Origin: Alkalibacterium kapii
GTDB lineage: Bacteria; Bacillota; Bacilli; Lactobacillales; Carnobacteriaceae_A
Direction of reading: 5' to 3'
DNA length: 60,271 nt
Assembly (NCBI RefSeq): GCF_007988865.1
Contig: NZ_BJUY01000011.1
Span: 1-60,271 of the forward strand
Under the pieces are notes generated by a model, which saw only the letters and a list, made by a program, of their open reading frames with translations, was not told the DNA's origin and ran no database searches. Positions 1 through 8,534 of the stretch are shown here, piece by piece. Both the position numbers and the translations under genes were made by a program. The stretch's first letter is position 1; each line of letters starts with the position of its first letter.

Positions 1-27
1 CCATTAAAGGAGGATGGCTTTTTTATA
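1..27 (-). terminator. Possible pepF terminator, cut by window edge
   Basis: On the minus strand, a short CCAT/ATGG stem preceded by an A-run follows the pepF stop codon. The 3' part and any U-run lie outside the window, so this is only a partial, tentative call. Confidence 0.3.
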
Positions 28-47
28 TTTAATATTTTTTTACGAGA

Positions 48-1859
48 CTAAATTGAAGATAAGGCTTGTTCCAACTCGTCAAGTCTATTCTTGAATACTT
101 TCATCGCTCTTTCTAAATAGTCTTTATTTGTCATATCAACGCCAGCTTTTTTCATTACTTCAATAGGGTAATCGCTGCTGCCGGCTTTTAGATAGGATAA
201 ATATTTATCTAATGCTCCTTCTTCTTCATTTGAAATCTTGTCGGCTAAAGCAGTCGCTGCGCAGAAGCCTGTCGAGTACTGATAAACATAATAGTTATAA
301 TAAAAATGTGGAATCCGGGCCCATTCATATTGAATAGCCTCATCATCCTCTACAGACTCACCATAATATTTATTGTTTAGTTTTCTGTAACTCTCGCTTA
401 AATAATCAGCCGTTAATGGTTTCCCTTTTGCAGCTTCTTCATGCATAAAATGTTCAAATTCCGCAAATTGTGTTTGGCGGAAAACAGTCCCTTTAAACCC
501 ATCAAGGTAGTGATTCAAAACATAAGCTCTGGCTTTAGGATCTTTGGTTTTTTCCAGAAGATAGTCTGTCAAGAGGTTTTCGTTTGTTGTTGAAGCTATT
601 TCAGCCAGGAATATAGAATAATTCCCATAAACATATGGCTGGTTTTTTCGGGTAAAGTAACTATGTGCACTGTGTCCCAGCTCATGAACTAGTGTATAGA
701 GATGATTGAGTGAATCATGCCAATTCAGTAAGATATATGGATTGGTATCGTACATACCTGAAGAATAGGCTCCACTTCGCTTACCTTTGTTTTCAACAAT
801 ATCTATCCAGCGACTATTGAACGCCTGGTCAAGGACTGCTTTATACTCAGGACCTAGTGCATCAAGGCCTTCGAAGGTTTTCTCCTTAGCTTCTTCATAA
901 GTGAACTTCAGACTGGCTTCGCCTGTGATAGGTGTATACAGATCATACATATGCAGTTTATCGAGTTTTAAAACTTTTTTTCTAAGCGCCATATATCTAT
1001 GAAGTAATGGTAAATGTGCATTGACGACCTCAATGAGTGTATCGTGCACAGATTCTGGAATATGATTAGCTGATAACGCGCTTTCTCTTGCTGATTCATA
1101 ATGATGAACATTGGCTTGATAATTATGATGTTTGACATTTGCAGATAATGTACTGGCAAACGTATTTTTGAAATTTTCATAAACGGCATACATTTTCATA
1201 AAAGCTTCTTTTCTTACTTCTCTATCAGTACTTTTGAGCAGTTCCCCGTATAGTCCATGAGACAACTGGACGTCTTTACCGTCTTCTCCTTTTACCATAG
1301 GAAATTCTAAATCGGCATTGTTCAGTACACTGAATGTCTGGCTCGAAGAGGTCAAGACATCACTCGCGGCTGCCAGTAGTGACTCCATTTCTGCTGATAG
1401 AATATGTTTTTTATTCGCAGTAAGCTGAGTGATATAGTGTCTGTACAGCTTTAAATCATTCTGTTCCTGGAAATAACGATTCAGTTGTTCTTCGGATAAA
1501 GCTATCAGCTCAGGTTCAAACCAAGATGTTGCCTCTTGTGATAAGACGGTCAGGTAGCGTGCCCGATCATTCATAGCCTGATATGTACTGTTACCCGTAT
1601 CCTGGTCATTCTTTAAATGAGCATAGACATACAGTGCGCTTACTTTTCTTGATAAATCTAGAATTTTAGTCAACGCTTCTAAAAAAGCAGCACTGCCTGT
1701 TCCTAATTTCCCCTGGTATGCTTTAACTTCTTTCACTGATTTTTCTACTTGTTTATAATCTTCTTCCCATTTTTCATCAGATTTATATATAACAGTCAGA
1801 TCCCACGTCTGTTCTGCAGGTATTTCTTCTCTTAGCGGCAATCGTTTTGTTTCAGCCAT
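48..1859 (-). CDS. pepF: Oligoendopeptidase F (M3B zinc metallopeptidase)
   Basis: A 603-residue cytoplasmic M3B-family peptidase that cleaves medium-length oligopeptides, used in peptide nutrition and protein turnover. The zinc site HELGH (about residues 393-397, followed by SAHSYF) gives two zinc histidines and the catalytic Glu, and a downstream FLAEIAST segment supplies the third ligand Glu, as in the family. Length matches PepF (about 600). The ATG follows an AAGGAGG-type ribosome binding site. It lies next to coiA as in Bacillus (yjbF-yjbG), separated by about 100 bp. Nothing looks truncated. The assignment is secure at family level; the exact peptide preference cannot be read from sequence. 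Confidence 0.95.
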   Translation of the reverse strand: MAETKRLPLREEIPAEQTWDLTVIYKSDEKWEEDYKQVEKSVKEVKAYQGKLGTGSAAFLEALTKILDLSRKVSALYVYAHLKNDQDTGNSTYQAMNDRARYLTVLSQEATSWFEPELIALSEEQLNRYFQEQNDLKLYRHYITQLTANKKHILSAEMESLLAAASDVLTSSSQTFSVLNNADLEFPMVKGEDGKDVQLSHGLYGELLKSTDREVRKEAFMKMYAVYENFKNTFASTLSANVKHHNYQANVHHYESARESALSANHIPESVHDTLIEVVNAHLPLLHRYMALRKKVLKLDKLHMYDLYTPITGEASLKFTYEEAKEKTFEGLDALGPEYKAVLDQAFNSRWIDIVENKGKRSGAYSSGMYDTNPYILLNWHDSLNHLYTLVHELGHSAHSYFTRKNQPYVYGNYSIFLAEIASTTNENLLTDYLLEKTKDPKARAYVLNHYLDGFKGTVFRQTQFAEFEHFMHEEAAKGKPLTADYLSESYRKLNNKYYGESVEDDEAIQYEWARIPHFYYNYYVYQYSTGFCAATALADKISNEEEGALDKYLSYLKAGSSDYPIEVMKKAGVDMTNKDYLERAMKVFKNRLDELEQALSSI

Positions 1860-1958
1860 TAGTCATCCTCCTTGAATTTATCAATAAATTAATGATAACA
1901 CAATTTGAAAAATAATAGAATGTCTTTCGCTTTATTAATTTAACACACGCTTTACTCA

Positions 1959-3047
1959 TCAAATATTAATAGTTATATTTTTATGAGTCCTTACCCATCT
2001 GCAATCTCCTAAATCAGTCAAATACCCTTTACGGGTCAATATATTTAAAAATGTCATAAAGGGTAATAGTGTATCGATTTTTTCTAATTCAGGTAATGAA
2101 TGAAAGGTGATATCGGTTTGTTTTTTCCATTCAGTTATTTTACGACTCAATCTATTTGGTGTAATTATTTCATTATACGGGATGTTTTTGACCCATAAAT
2201 AAAGTAACAGTTTCCACTGATAAGAGAAAGTTCGGATCATCCACTCAGTTGAAACAGTGCAAAATACTACATCGGGTAAACTTTGAATTGATATTTTATT
2301 AAGGTACAGTAATTCAAAAAAACGTCTCGTCCTTTCATCTTTATAAAAGGATAACTGATACAATTTTTTTGTTTCCACAGTTTTAAGTTTCTTTACAGTA
2401 TGATTCTGATCACACTGTAAAGAAAATATTTTCTCTACAGACTTTCTGTCACTATTGAAAGATAATCTGACCTTTTTGAAGTCAATGCTCTTATATAAGC
2501 TTCGTATATTTGTGATTATCATGATCTCTTTTTCTTTTTCATCTAGCTGCAGTAGATTGTACTGCCCGTGTTGGTTTAATGACAGATAATCATAATGACG
2601 CGTCGATAATTTTCGATCGACTTTCAACTTTTCCCCCAGTATCCACTTGACTTTTATATTATTTTCTATATAACCCTGTGTTCTCCTCCTGACTGTTTTC
2701 TTGGATATCGGACTACACTGAAATTCAATAGCCACAGTGGTCCCGTTATAGTCAATGAGTAAATCGGGACGCTGATTCATTCCAGGCAGAAACTTTTCCA
2801 ACTCTACTTTTATCCCTTCTCTTTTAAACCATTCATATAGCAGAAGTTTCCCATTTATGTGTTCGCTTGACTCTCCTTCCGAAAACGAACAACACTCGCC
2901 CTCTTTCTTATGGGCAAAGTGAGACTGGATGGTCGATCCTTTTTTAAATATAACTTCTTCGTGACAGCCTGGACAGTAGCATTGTCCCTCTTTTTTAAAA
3001 GTTTTAGCTTTTACTAAGTGACCTTTTTTATCAATAGCTGTAAATAT
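1959..3047 (-). CDS. coiA: Competence protein CoiA with apparent ATA start codon
   Basis: CoiA is a competence protein needed for processing or recombination of incoming DNA, with a nuclease-like fold. From the ATA at 3047 the frame gives 362 residues, the usual family length. The start IFTAIDKKGHLV aligns with the usual (M)LTAIDxxG opening. A CPGC zinc-type pair sits at about 25-28 followed by SHFAH, and the nuclease-like core has RPDLLIDY and AIEFQCSPIS. In this frame there is a stop 13 codons upstream of the ATA and no ATG, GTG or TTG between that stop and the TTG at 2801, which would delete 82 residues including the conserved N-terminal domain. AAGGGGG lies 8 nt before ATA and a TATAAT lies just upstream, so a transcript would begin close to the ribosome binding site. 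A start-codon mutation or a single-base error in the G-run is the alternative. Function is confident; the start is inferred. Confidence 0.85.
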   Translation of the reverse strand: MFTAIDKKGHLVKAKTFKKEGQCYCPGCHEEVIFKKGSTIQSHFAHKKEGECCSFSEGESSEHINGKLLLYEWFKREGIKVELEKFLPGMNQRPDLLIDYNGTTVAIEFQCSPISKKTVRRRTQGYIENNIKVKWILGEKLKVDRKLSTRHYDYLSLNQHGQYNLLQLDEKEKEIMIITNIRSLYKSIDFKKVRLSFNSDRKSVEKIFSLQCDQNHTVKKLKTVETKKLYQLSFYKDERTRRFFELLYLNKISIQSLPDVVFCTVSTEWMIRTFSYQWKLLLYLWVKNIPYNEIITPNRLSRKITEWKKQTDITFHSLPELEKIDTLLPFMTFLNILTRKGYLTDLGDCRWVRTHKNITINI

Positions 3048-3078
3048 ATTCCTTCCCCCCTTTTCTTCATATATTATA
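3048..3078 (-). promoter_or_regulatory. coiA -10 element and ribosome binding site ahead of an ATA codon
   Basis: Minus-strand TATAAT (3078-3073) has only a weak T-rich -35 region. The Shine-Dalgarno AAGGGGG (3062-3056, pairing to the 16S tail with one G-U) is followed by 8 nt and then ATA (3047-3045). An ATG at 3070 is out of frame, lies at or before the expected transcript start, and is soon closed by a stop. Confidence 0.6.
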
Positions 3079-3111
3079 TTTACATTTTAAAAATTTTTTC
3101 ACGAAAAAAAT

Positions 3112-3150
3112 GAAAAAAGACCTGCAGAAATATTATCCTACAGGTCTTTT
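3112..3150 (-). terminator. Rho-independent terminator of mecA
   Basis: Minus strand: stem AAGACCTGTAGG / CTGCAGGTCTT followed by a T-run, just after the mecA stop. It separates mecA from coiA transcription. Confidence 0.85.
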
Positions 3151-3163
3151 ATATTTTCTGAAC

Positions 3164-3799
3164 TTACTTAAAATAATACCGCAATTGTTCCAGAGCAGTA
3201 TTTTTCATGATGGTCCTAGCGTACTCACTTAAAACTTCAGGTGTTGTTTTTGTTTTTTCTCCAAATTCAAGCGCAACAGCCAGTTCTTCGTCGCTTGTAT
3301 TTTGAGCCATTTCCTCTACAAAGAATACAATGTGAAGATAGTACGCATCCTTGTAGCTATAAAGCGTCGATATGCCACTTTCTAAATACAAATACTTGGA
3401 TAAGGTTATCAATTTTTCAAAGCTATCAAAAGTGACGACTGAATCCTTTGTCTGACTGATCTCGTTTTGATAGTCTTCATCGTCATCTGTTAATTGCTGA
3501 TCATGATTTTGATTCAGTTTATTTTTTAATGCATTGAGTGAATGGGTTTCTTCTTTAAAGTTTGCACCCTTGCTGATAAATAATTCGAGTCCATTATTAT
3601 TGGGCATCACTTGAAAAGTAACAGCTTCAGATTCCTGAAATTCCTCATCGATATCAACTTCTTCTAATATGCTGTAAAAGAACTTTTCTATTTGCTTCTG
3701 GTTACCCAAAAGATCGAGAAAAGTCACACCACGTTCTTCTAAGTCAGTATTTTCGATAGTTACACGTATTGTATCTTCATTGATATGTTCTATTTCCAT
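3164..3799 (-). CDS. mecA: Adapter protein MecA
   Basis: MecA delivers substrates such as the competence regulator ComK, and in streptococci ComX, to the ClpC-ClpP protease, so it represses competence. The 211-residue protein has the typical N-terminal domain (MEIEHINEDTIRVTI) which binds the substrate, an acidic linker around residues 110-130 (DDDEDYQNEI) and a C-terminal ClpC-binding domain ending in EYARTIMKNTALEQL. I chose ATG 3799 because a GAGGTG site lies 8 nt before it; an upstream GTG falls on that site. It sits between spx and coiA, the same neighbourhood as in Bacillus, with its own promoter and terminator. Confidence 0.95.
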   Translation of the reverse strand: MEIEHINEDTIRVTIENTDLEERGVTFLDLLGNQKQIEKFFYSILEEVDIDEEFQESEAVTFQVMPNNNGLELFISKGANFKEETHSLNALKNKLNQNHDQQLTDDDEDYQNEISQTKDSVVTFDSFEKLITLSKYLYLESGISTLYSYKDAYYLHIVFFVEEMAQNTSDEELAVALEFGEKTKTTPEVLSEYARTIMKNTALEQLRYYFK

Positions 3800-3889
3800 T
3801 ATTCCACACCTCACATTTCATTGGAATAACCCTTTTTATAGAATAAATTCATTCTTTGATCGTTAACTTAAATAGACTGCACTCTTACT

Positions 3890-3918
3890 ATTATACAAAA
3901 GGTATATTACAAAAACAA
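3890..3918 (-). promoter_or_regulatory. Predicted mecA promoter
   Basis: Minus strand: TTGTTT (3918-3913), 17-nt spacer, TATAAT (3895-3890), about 90 nt ahead of the mecA start. A good vegetative sigma-A match. Confidence 0.7.
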
Positions 3919-3970
3919 GTCACAACTATTCAACAAAGATGAAAGTTTTAAAAAGTTTTAAATTTTCATA

Positions 3971-4004
3971 AAAAGAACCGACAAATAATTGCCGATTCTT
4001 TTTT
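3971..4004 (-). terminator. Rho-independent terminator of spx
   Basis: Minus strand: AAGAATCGGCA / TGTCGGTTCTT hairpin (G-U pairs) with T-rich flank, directly after the spx stop codon. Confidence 0.75.
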
Positions 4005-4008
4005 ACTT

Positions 4009-4410
4009 TTATTTGATTGAAACTAATCGTTGCGCTTTTTGAAGTTCTATTTCTCTAATTTCACGTGGTACAAATTGACGAATTTCATCTTCATTATAAC
4101 CAATCTGCAGTCTTTTATCATCAAGTATTATCGGTCTTCTAATGAGTGTTGGATTTTCTTGAATCAGAACGAACAGTTCTTTTAATGATAATTCATCAAG
4201 ATCGACGTTCAACTCTTTAAATGCTTTTGATCGAGTAGATATGATATCTTCTGTTCCGTCTTCAGTCAATCTCATGATTGCTTTGATTTCATTTATTTCC
4301 AAAGGAGTATGAGACATATTTTTTTCCGTATAAGAAATGTTGTACTCTTCTAACCAAGCTTTCGCTTTTCTACATGATGTACAGCTAGGTGTGGTGAATA
4401 ATGTAACCAT
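4009..4410 (-). CDS. spx: Transcriptional regulator Spx (ArsC family)
   Basis: Spx binds the RNA polymerase alpha C-terminal domain and redirects transcription under thiol/oxidative stress; it is normally degraded by ClpXP. The 133-residue protein has the ArsC-like fold with the redox switch CTSC at residues 10-13 and the conserved [26 protein letters not shown] region. Intact CxxC distinguishes a true Spx from single-Cys ArsC-like paralogues. It is monocistronic, between lplA and mecA. A TATAAT at 4477-4472 could drive it, although no good -35 is seen, and a perfect inverted repeat lies about 120 bp upstream. Lactobacillales often carry several Spx paralogues, so numbering (spxA1/A2) is not possible here. 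Confidence 0.93.
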   Translation of the reverse strand: MVTLFTTPSCTSCRKAKAWLEEYNISYTEKNMSHTPLEINEIKAIMRLTEDGTEDIISTRSKAFKELNVDLDELSLKELFVLIQENPTLIRRPIILDDKRLQIGYNEDEIRQFVPREIREIELQKAQRLVSIK

Positions 4411-4528
4411 TATGTATTTCTCCCTTCGATATTTTATGATTTATTATTTCCTAATGAAGCTCTCTACAATTATTATACTAACTTAAATGTGACAGTAAGT
4501 AAAGTCCTTTTGTCATTTTTTTGTCAAT

Positions 4529-4560
4529 TTTTGTTCTTATTTATAAAAACAAGAACAAAA
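4529..4560. repeat. Inverted repeat upstream of spx
   Basis: Perfect 10-bp arms TTTTGTTCTT / AAGAACAAAA separated by 12 bp, followed on the minus strand by TTGACAAAAAAATGACAAAA. It lies between the lplA terminator and the spx -10 element, so it could be an operator. No known consensus is recognised. Confidence 0.5.
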
Positions 4561-4599
4561 CCTTTATATACCGGCATTTTTTCATTTTACAGTTAATGA

Positions 4600-4642
4600 A
4601 AAAACAGTCTAATTTATAATGATTATAAATTAGACTGTTTTT
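4600..4642 (-). terminator. Strong terminator of the hemY-lplA operon
   Basis: AAAAACAGTCTAATTTATAA and its complement form a 20-bp stem with a 3-nt loop, A/T-rich on both outer sides, so it may act in both directions. It follows the lplA stop. Confidence 0.9.
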
Positions 4643-4663
4643 GATTATGATGTAACCATATTT

Positions 4664-5683
4664 TTAATAGAGAAGCTCGATCAGTTCATCCGCATCCATA
4701 TTACCGAAATATTTTTTTATGTCGATAGTATTTACTGCTTCAGTTATTGCTTTTCGTGTATAAGGAATTCCCTTTAATTCATTTTCTACATCTTCGATTT
4801 CACCTAAGCCAAAGAAATCGCCATATATGCGAATATCGTCGATTCTTCCTTTTCTGACATTCATTTTCACTTCCACTGTACCGGCAGACAGTCTCTCGCT
4901 GCGTTCCATATCGAATTCAGGAGACTTTCCATAATTCCAATCCCAGTTAGCTGTATATTCATCAGCAAATGCTTCGATTTTTTCCCAATCATCTTCTGTA
5001 AGAACATACTCTTTCACATCTTCTTTCGTATCCGTATCGTAAAGATACAAGAGCAGCTTCTCTTTGAAGTCTTTAGCGTTCATCTGCTGGTAAGAGTCAT
5101 CAAGGAAAGGTTTTATATTCGTAACTCTGCTGCGGATCGATTTGATGCCTTTGGATTCAAGCTTGTGTTTTTTGGGCTTCAACGCTTTGACTACGGCATC
5201 GATCTCTGAATCGAACATCAATGTTCCATGAGCAGTCATCCGTCCATTCTTCGAATACATGGCATTCCCTGAAAACTTTTTATCATTTATGACTAGGTCA
5301 TTTCTACCTTTTAATTCAGCTCCTGAAACGCCCATTTGATGCAGAGCATCTATTACAGGAGAGGTAAATTTTTTGAAATCCCGGAACGAATTGCCATCAT
5401 CTTCAGTTATGAAGCAGAAACATAAAACGCCCATATCGTGGTAGACGGCTCCGCCTCCTGAAAAGCGACGGACGACATCCACGCCATTTTCTTCAACATA
5501 GGCTGTATTGACCTCTTCATAGGTATTCTGATTGCGCCCGATAATGATTGCATTATCATTAATATAAAATAGAAGGATAGGCTCATCTAATTTAATCTCG
5601 TTCAATAAATAATACTCAATAGCTAAATTGATTTTGGGATCATGTATTTCTTTACCATTGCGTTCATTTTTTACATAATACAT
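4664..5683 (-). CDS. lplA: Lipoate-protein ligase A
   Basis: It activates free lipoate with ATP and transfers it to the lipoyl domains of 2-oxoacid dehydrogenases or GcvH. The 339-residue protein has the BPL/LplA catalytic domain with the RRFSGGGAVYHD signature (about residues 72-83), FSGNAMYSKNGRM with the catalytic-region lysine context, HGTLMFD, and the C-terminal accessory domain (from about 245). Length is typical of Bacillus LplJ. The ATG follows GAGGAGAC. It is the last gene of an apparent operon behind hemY and the metallo-hydrolase gene, 15 bp from the latter; the lplJ-yhfI pairing is also found in Bacillus. Confidence 0.93.
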   Translation of the reverse strand: MYYVKNERNGKEIHDPKINLAIEYYLLNEIKLDEPILLFYINDNAIIIGRNQNTYEEVNTAYVEENGVDVVRRFSGGGAVYHDMGVLCFCFITEDDGNSFRDFKKFTSPVIDALHQMGVSGAELKGRNDLVINDKKFSGNAMYSKNGRMTAHGTLMFDSEIDAVVKALKPKKHKLESKGIKSIRSRVTNIKPFLDDSYQQMNAKDFKEKLLLYLYDTDTKEDVKEYVLTEDDWEKIEAFADEYTANWDWNYGKSPEFDMERSERLSAGTVEVKMNVRKGRIDDIRIYGDFFGLGEIEDVENELKGIPYTRKAITEAVNTIDIKKYFGNMDADELIELLY

Positions 5684-5698
5684 ACGTTGTCTCCTCGC

Positions 5699-6442
5699 TT
5701 ATATCGTTAGTGTCATTTCTTTTTGTGCTAATTCTACTTTAGCACTTGGGCATTCTTCTTTTGCATCTTTTACTAATTGTTTTGTATCACCATACTGCGG
5801 CAGATGTGTCAGCACCAGATGTTTCACATTGGCTTCGTTTGCAATTTTTCCGCATTCGCCCGCTGTCATATGCACGTGATGGTTTTCCTTACCTGCATAA
5901 AAATTACTATCTGCAAGAAGTAGATCAGTGTTTTCTGAAAAGGAGATAAGATCTTTCTTAAATCCAGTATCAGCAGTAAAAACAAAATTTTTACCTGTCT
6001 TTCTTTCCGTCACCCGAAAAGCATAGCAGGGAACTGGATGGATCGTCTTCATCTTTTCAATTTCAAACGGTCCGATCTGCAGCTCTGACATGTCCGTATA
6101 ATCGATCCCCTGGCTGACATTCTCCAGTGTGAGTTTTGAAAAATACTCTTTGTCTTGTGAATGTCCATATATGGGCAGTATTTCTGGTTCTTCGTTCTGC
6201 TGATCTTTTTTTAATAGTCGTGTAAATTGAAGAACACCAAGATCAGCAACATGATCATGATGATAGTGAGAGATCAGAACGGCATCTAATTTCATCGGGT
6301 CGATATATTTTTCAAGCATAAGCAGACTACTGCTCCCCGCATCCAAGAGAAGATGAAACGCATCTGCCTCGATCAAGTAAGCGCTTGTTCCTACACCCTT
6401 CGTCGGATAGCCTCCATAATAACCAAGTATTGTTATTTTCAT
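5699..6442 (-). CDS. Metallo-beta-lactamase-fold hydrolase (YhfI-like, RNase Z superfamily)
   Basis: A 247-residue protein of the RNase Z/ElaC-like branch of the metallo-beta-lactamase superfamily. The zinc motif HYHHDH is at residues 59-64, preceded by LLLDAG, and the later ligands are TADTG, the HMTAGECGKIA segment and LTHLPQY. It resembles Bacillus YhfI, whose substrate I do not know; the long exosite arm of a true tRNase Z is not evident. I start it at ATG 6442 because MKITILGYYGGYPT matches the family opening and an AAGG site precedes it; an upstream ATG at 6493 overlapping hemY would add 17 unlikely residues. Co-transcribed between hemY and lplA. Confidence 0.8.
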   Translation of the reverse strand: MKITILGYYGGYPTKGVGTSAYLIEADAFHLLLDAGSSSLLMLEKYIDPMKLDAVLISHYHHDHVADLGVLQFTRLLKKDQQNEEPEILPIYGHSQDKEYFSKLTLENVSQGIDYTDMSELQIGPFEIEKMKTIHPVPCYAFRVTERKTGKNFVFTADTGFKKDLISFSENTDLLLADSNFYAGKENHHVHMTAGECGKIANEANVKHLVLTHLPQYGDTKQLVKDAKEECPSAKVELAQKEMTLTI

Positions 6443-6489
6443 TATCCACGCCTTCTTTCCTTTTTGATTCATGTTAAAAAAATGCTCTA

Positions 6490-7878
6490 TCATTTCAAGT
6501 AATCAATAGCTTTAAGGCTGATTTCGTTTGCCTGAGCTATACAATTGTTGATACCGAAACCTTTAATGCCATTCCCTGCGAGGTATAAACCCGGGTGTCT
6601 ATCATTTAAAAATTTAAATAAATCTTTCCTTTTCTCTTCGTGCATCAAAGAAAACTGAGGAATCGCATTAGGCCATCGTTTGATTATTTTATAACTAGGA
6701 GGACTATTTACACCCAGCATGTCAGAGATATCACTTAGGATTTCAATTTCTATTTGTTTATTACTTAAAGACATTACTACACCATCCCCACTGCGTCCAA
6801 AATATACACCCAGCAGTTCTTCATCTTTATCCTTGAAGTGATTCCATTTTTTATTCAACCAGATTACGCTTTGAATATAAGAATTATTTCTTCTAACAGA
6901 TAGCACACCATTCCCTATAGGTGGATTCGTTATAGAGCCTTTTGGAAAACTGAATAATAAAAACCCAATAGATCCCATTTTGATATCATTAAAATACTCA
7001 CTGACTGCAATACTTTTGAATAATTCTTTATATGCATCAGGATCAGTTGCGACGATCACGGAATCAACTCTTAACTGTTCTTTTTTATTGACATCAAGTA
7101 AATAAGTGCCATTGATACTTTGCCTGATTTCAGTAACCTGCTTAGCATACTGTATGGCCGGGTTGACTTTTGCTGCCAATGCATTGGTTAAAACTTCTAA
7201 TCCTTCGTTGAAAGTGGCATGCACCCCCTCTCCGTCCCATATCTCAGGATGATTTTCCAGCGCTTTAGACCAAGTCCCATGAGCACGTTCCAAGTGTACC
7301 AAAGGTTCATTAAAACCATGAATGCCAATTTCATCTATATCACTAGTATAAATTTTTGAAAAATAAGGTTCGGCTCCATACTCAGCCATTTCTTCACCAA
7401 TACGCTGAGCCAGATATTCTTTAGTAGTGAGTTCTACTTTCGTATCTGAACCAGAAAAATATGTATTCTTCAAAAAAGCAAGTTTGCCCTGGAATGATAT
7501 CAAGTCATATTTCCATATATCTGTACGTTTTACTGGAATCCCTTTATACGTTGGACAGTCAAAATTATAAAGTTTGTTGAAAGCAAAAATATCCTGCTTG
7601 CCGTTCTGGCTGAATTCAACCTTGTCCATAAGATTTAATTCTTCGATCAGTGCCAATGCTTCTGGGTGACGAGTATCGATCGATTCTGCTCCTAAATCAA
7701 TAAAACCTTCACCAAATTTCATGGTATAAAATTTACCCCCCGGGCGAATGGATGACTCCAATACAATAAGTTCTAACGGGAGATTCTCTTTCTCGATCTG
7801 CTGCTGTAAGCGATACGCAATAGTAAGGCCAGTGATACCCGCCCCAATAATGGCAATTCTTTTTTTGTTTTTATCCAC
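6490..7878 (-). CDS. hemY: HemY-type protoporphyrinogen/coproporphyrinogen oxidase
   Basis: A 462-residue FAD-dependent oxidase of the HemY family, which in Firmicutes oxidises coproporphyrinogen III in heme synthesis. Features: N-terminal FAD-binding GAGITG (about residues 12-17), GGK at the end of the dinucleotide fold, YTSDIDEI matching the family YAGDIDxL region, a second FAD segment VDSVIVATDP, then IWLNKKWNHF, KRWPNAIPQ and a C-terminal GLYLAGNGIKGFGI FAD motif. The start is GTG with GAGGG 8 nt before it. There are no other heme genes in the window: hemE and hemH, its Bacillus neighbours, are absent. Another flavin amine-oxidase role cannot be ruled out. Confidence 0.8.
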   Translation of the reverse strand: MDKNKKRIAIIGAGITGLTIAYRLQQQIEKENLPLELIVLESSIRPGGKFYTMKFGEGFIDLGAESIDTRHPEALALIEELNLMDKVEFSQNGKQDIFAFNKLYNFDCPTYKGIPVKRTDIWKYDLISFQGKLAFLKNTYFSGSDTKVELTTKEYLAQRIGEEMAEYGAEPYFSKIYTSDIDEIGIHGFNEPLVHLERAHGTWSKALENHPEIWDGEGVHATFNEGLEVLTNALAAKVNPAIQYAKQVTEIRQSINGTYLLDVNKKEQLRVDSVIVATDPDAYKELFKSIAVSEYFNDIKMGSIGFLLFSFPKGSITNPPIGNGVLSVRRNNSYIQSVIWLNKKWNHFKDKDEELLGVYFGRSGDGVVMSLSNKQIEIEILSDISDMLGVNSPPSYKIIKRWPNAIPQFSLMHEEKRKDLFKFLNDRHPGLYLAGNGIKGFGINNCIAQANEISLKAIDYLK

Positions 7879-7990
7879 TAGACATACCCTCGCAAACTTT
7901 AATGTTATTTATAGACCAAGCTCATAAATTTTAAATAATATTCTATATTTGCCATAACTGCTTTTTCTATTTAAAGATTCAATCACCTTT

Positions 7991-7999
7991 ATTATACCA
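7991..7999 (-). promoter_or_regulatory. Extended -10 promoter of the hemY operon
   Basis: Minus strand TGGTATAAT (TGn extended -10), about 115 nt before hemY. The -35 region is weak. The gap between rplT and hemY is otherwise AT-rich and featureless. Confidence 0.55.
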
Positions 8000-8080
8000 T
8001 GAAGAATAGACGCTTATTAAATTAATTTTCAACAATTACCCAATAATAACATAAGATAATAAAATAATAACAAATAGAAT

Positions 8081-8124
8081 AAAAAAACCATATGGCAAAA
8101 GTTTTCACCTTCTGTCATATGGTT
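8081..8124 (-). terminator. Terminator of the infC-rpmI-rplT operon
   Basis: Minus strand: ACCATATGACA / TGCCATATGGT stem followed by seven T, just after the rplT stop. Confidence 0.85.
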
Positions 8125-8133
8125 GATTTTCAA

Positions 8134-8493
8134 TTACTTGTTTATTGCATCTTTAGCTTGATCAGTTAGTGTTGTGAATGCTTCAGCATCATTGACTGCC
8201 AAATCAGCCAGCATTTTACGGTTCATATCGATACCCGCCACTTTCAATCCATGCATGAATTTAGAATAGCTCAAACCATTCATACGTGCTGCGGCATTGA
8301 TACGTGCGATCCATAGTTTACGGAAATTACGTTTGTTCTGTTTACGGTCTCTGTATGAATACATATATGATTTCATCACTTGCTGTTTTGCTACTTTGAA
8401 CAAACGATGTTTAGCACCATAATATCCTTTAGCTAATTTTAATACGCGATTACGACGTCTGCGTGTCACGACGCCACCTTTTACTCGTGCCAT
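8134..8493 (-). CDS. rplT: 50S ribosomal protein L20
   Basis: A 119-residue, strongly basic protein that binds 23S rRNA early in 50S assembly. It carries the family signature [15 protein letters not shown] at the start and [12 protein letters not shown] in the middle. ATG follows GGAGG. It is the third gene of the infC operon. In Bacillus, L20 represses this operon by binding the leader RNA, and the leader upstream of infC here has the parts for such control. Confidence 0.98.
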   Translation of the reverse strand: MARVKGGVVTRRRRNRVLKLAKGYYGAKHRLFKVAKQQVMKSYMYSYRDRKQNKRNFRKLWIARINAAARMNGLSYSKFMHGLKVAGIDMNRKMLADLAVNDAEAFTTLTDQAKDAINK

Positions 8494-8534
8494 TGTTTTT
8501 CCTCCTTCAATACAATCCTATTAAATCGAAATTT

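Noticed and set aside
968-1189. Open frame inside pepF on the same strand
   Set aside because: It is an alternative frame within pepF with no ribosome binding site and low-complexity Ile/His content.
3054-3070. ATG at 3070 as the coiA start
   Set aside because: It is in a different frame, lies at or before the expected transcript start, and its frame stops after 18 codons. Kept only as the alternative if a G is missing in the run.
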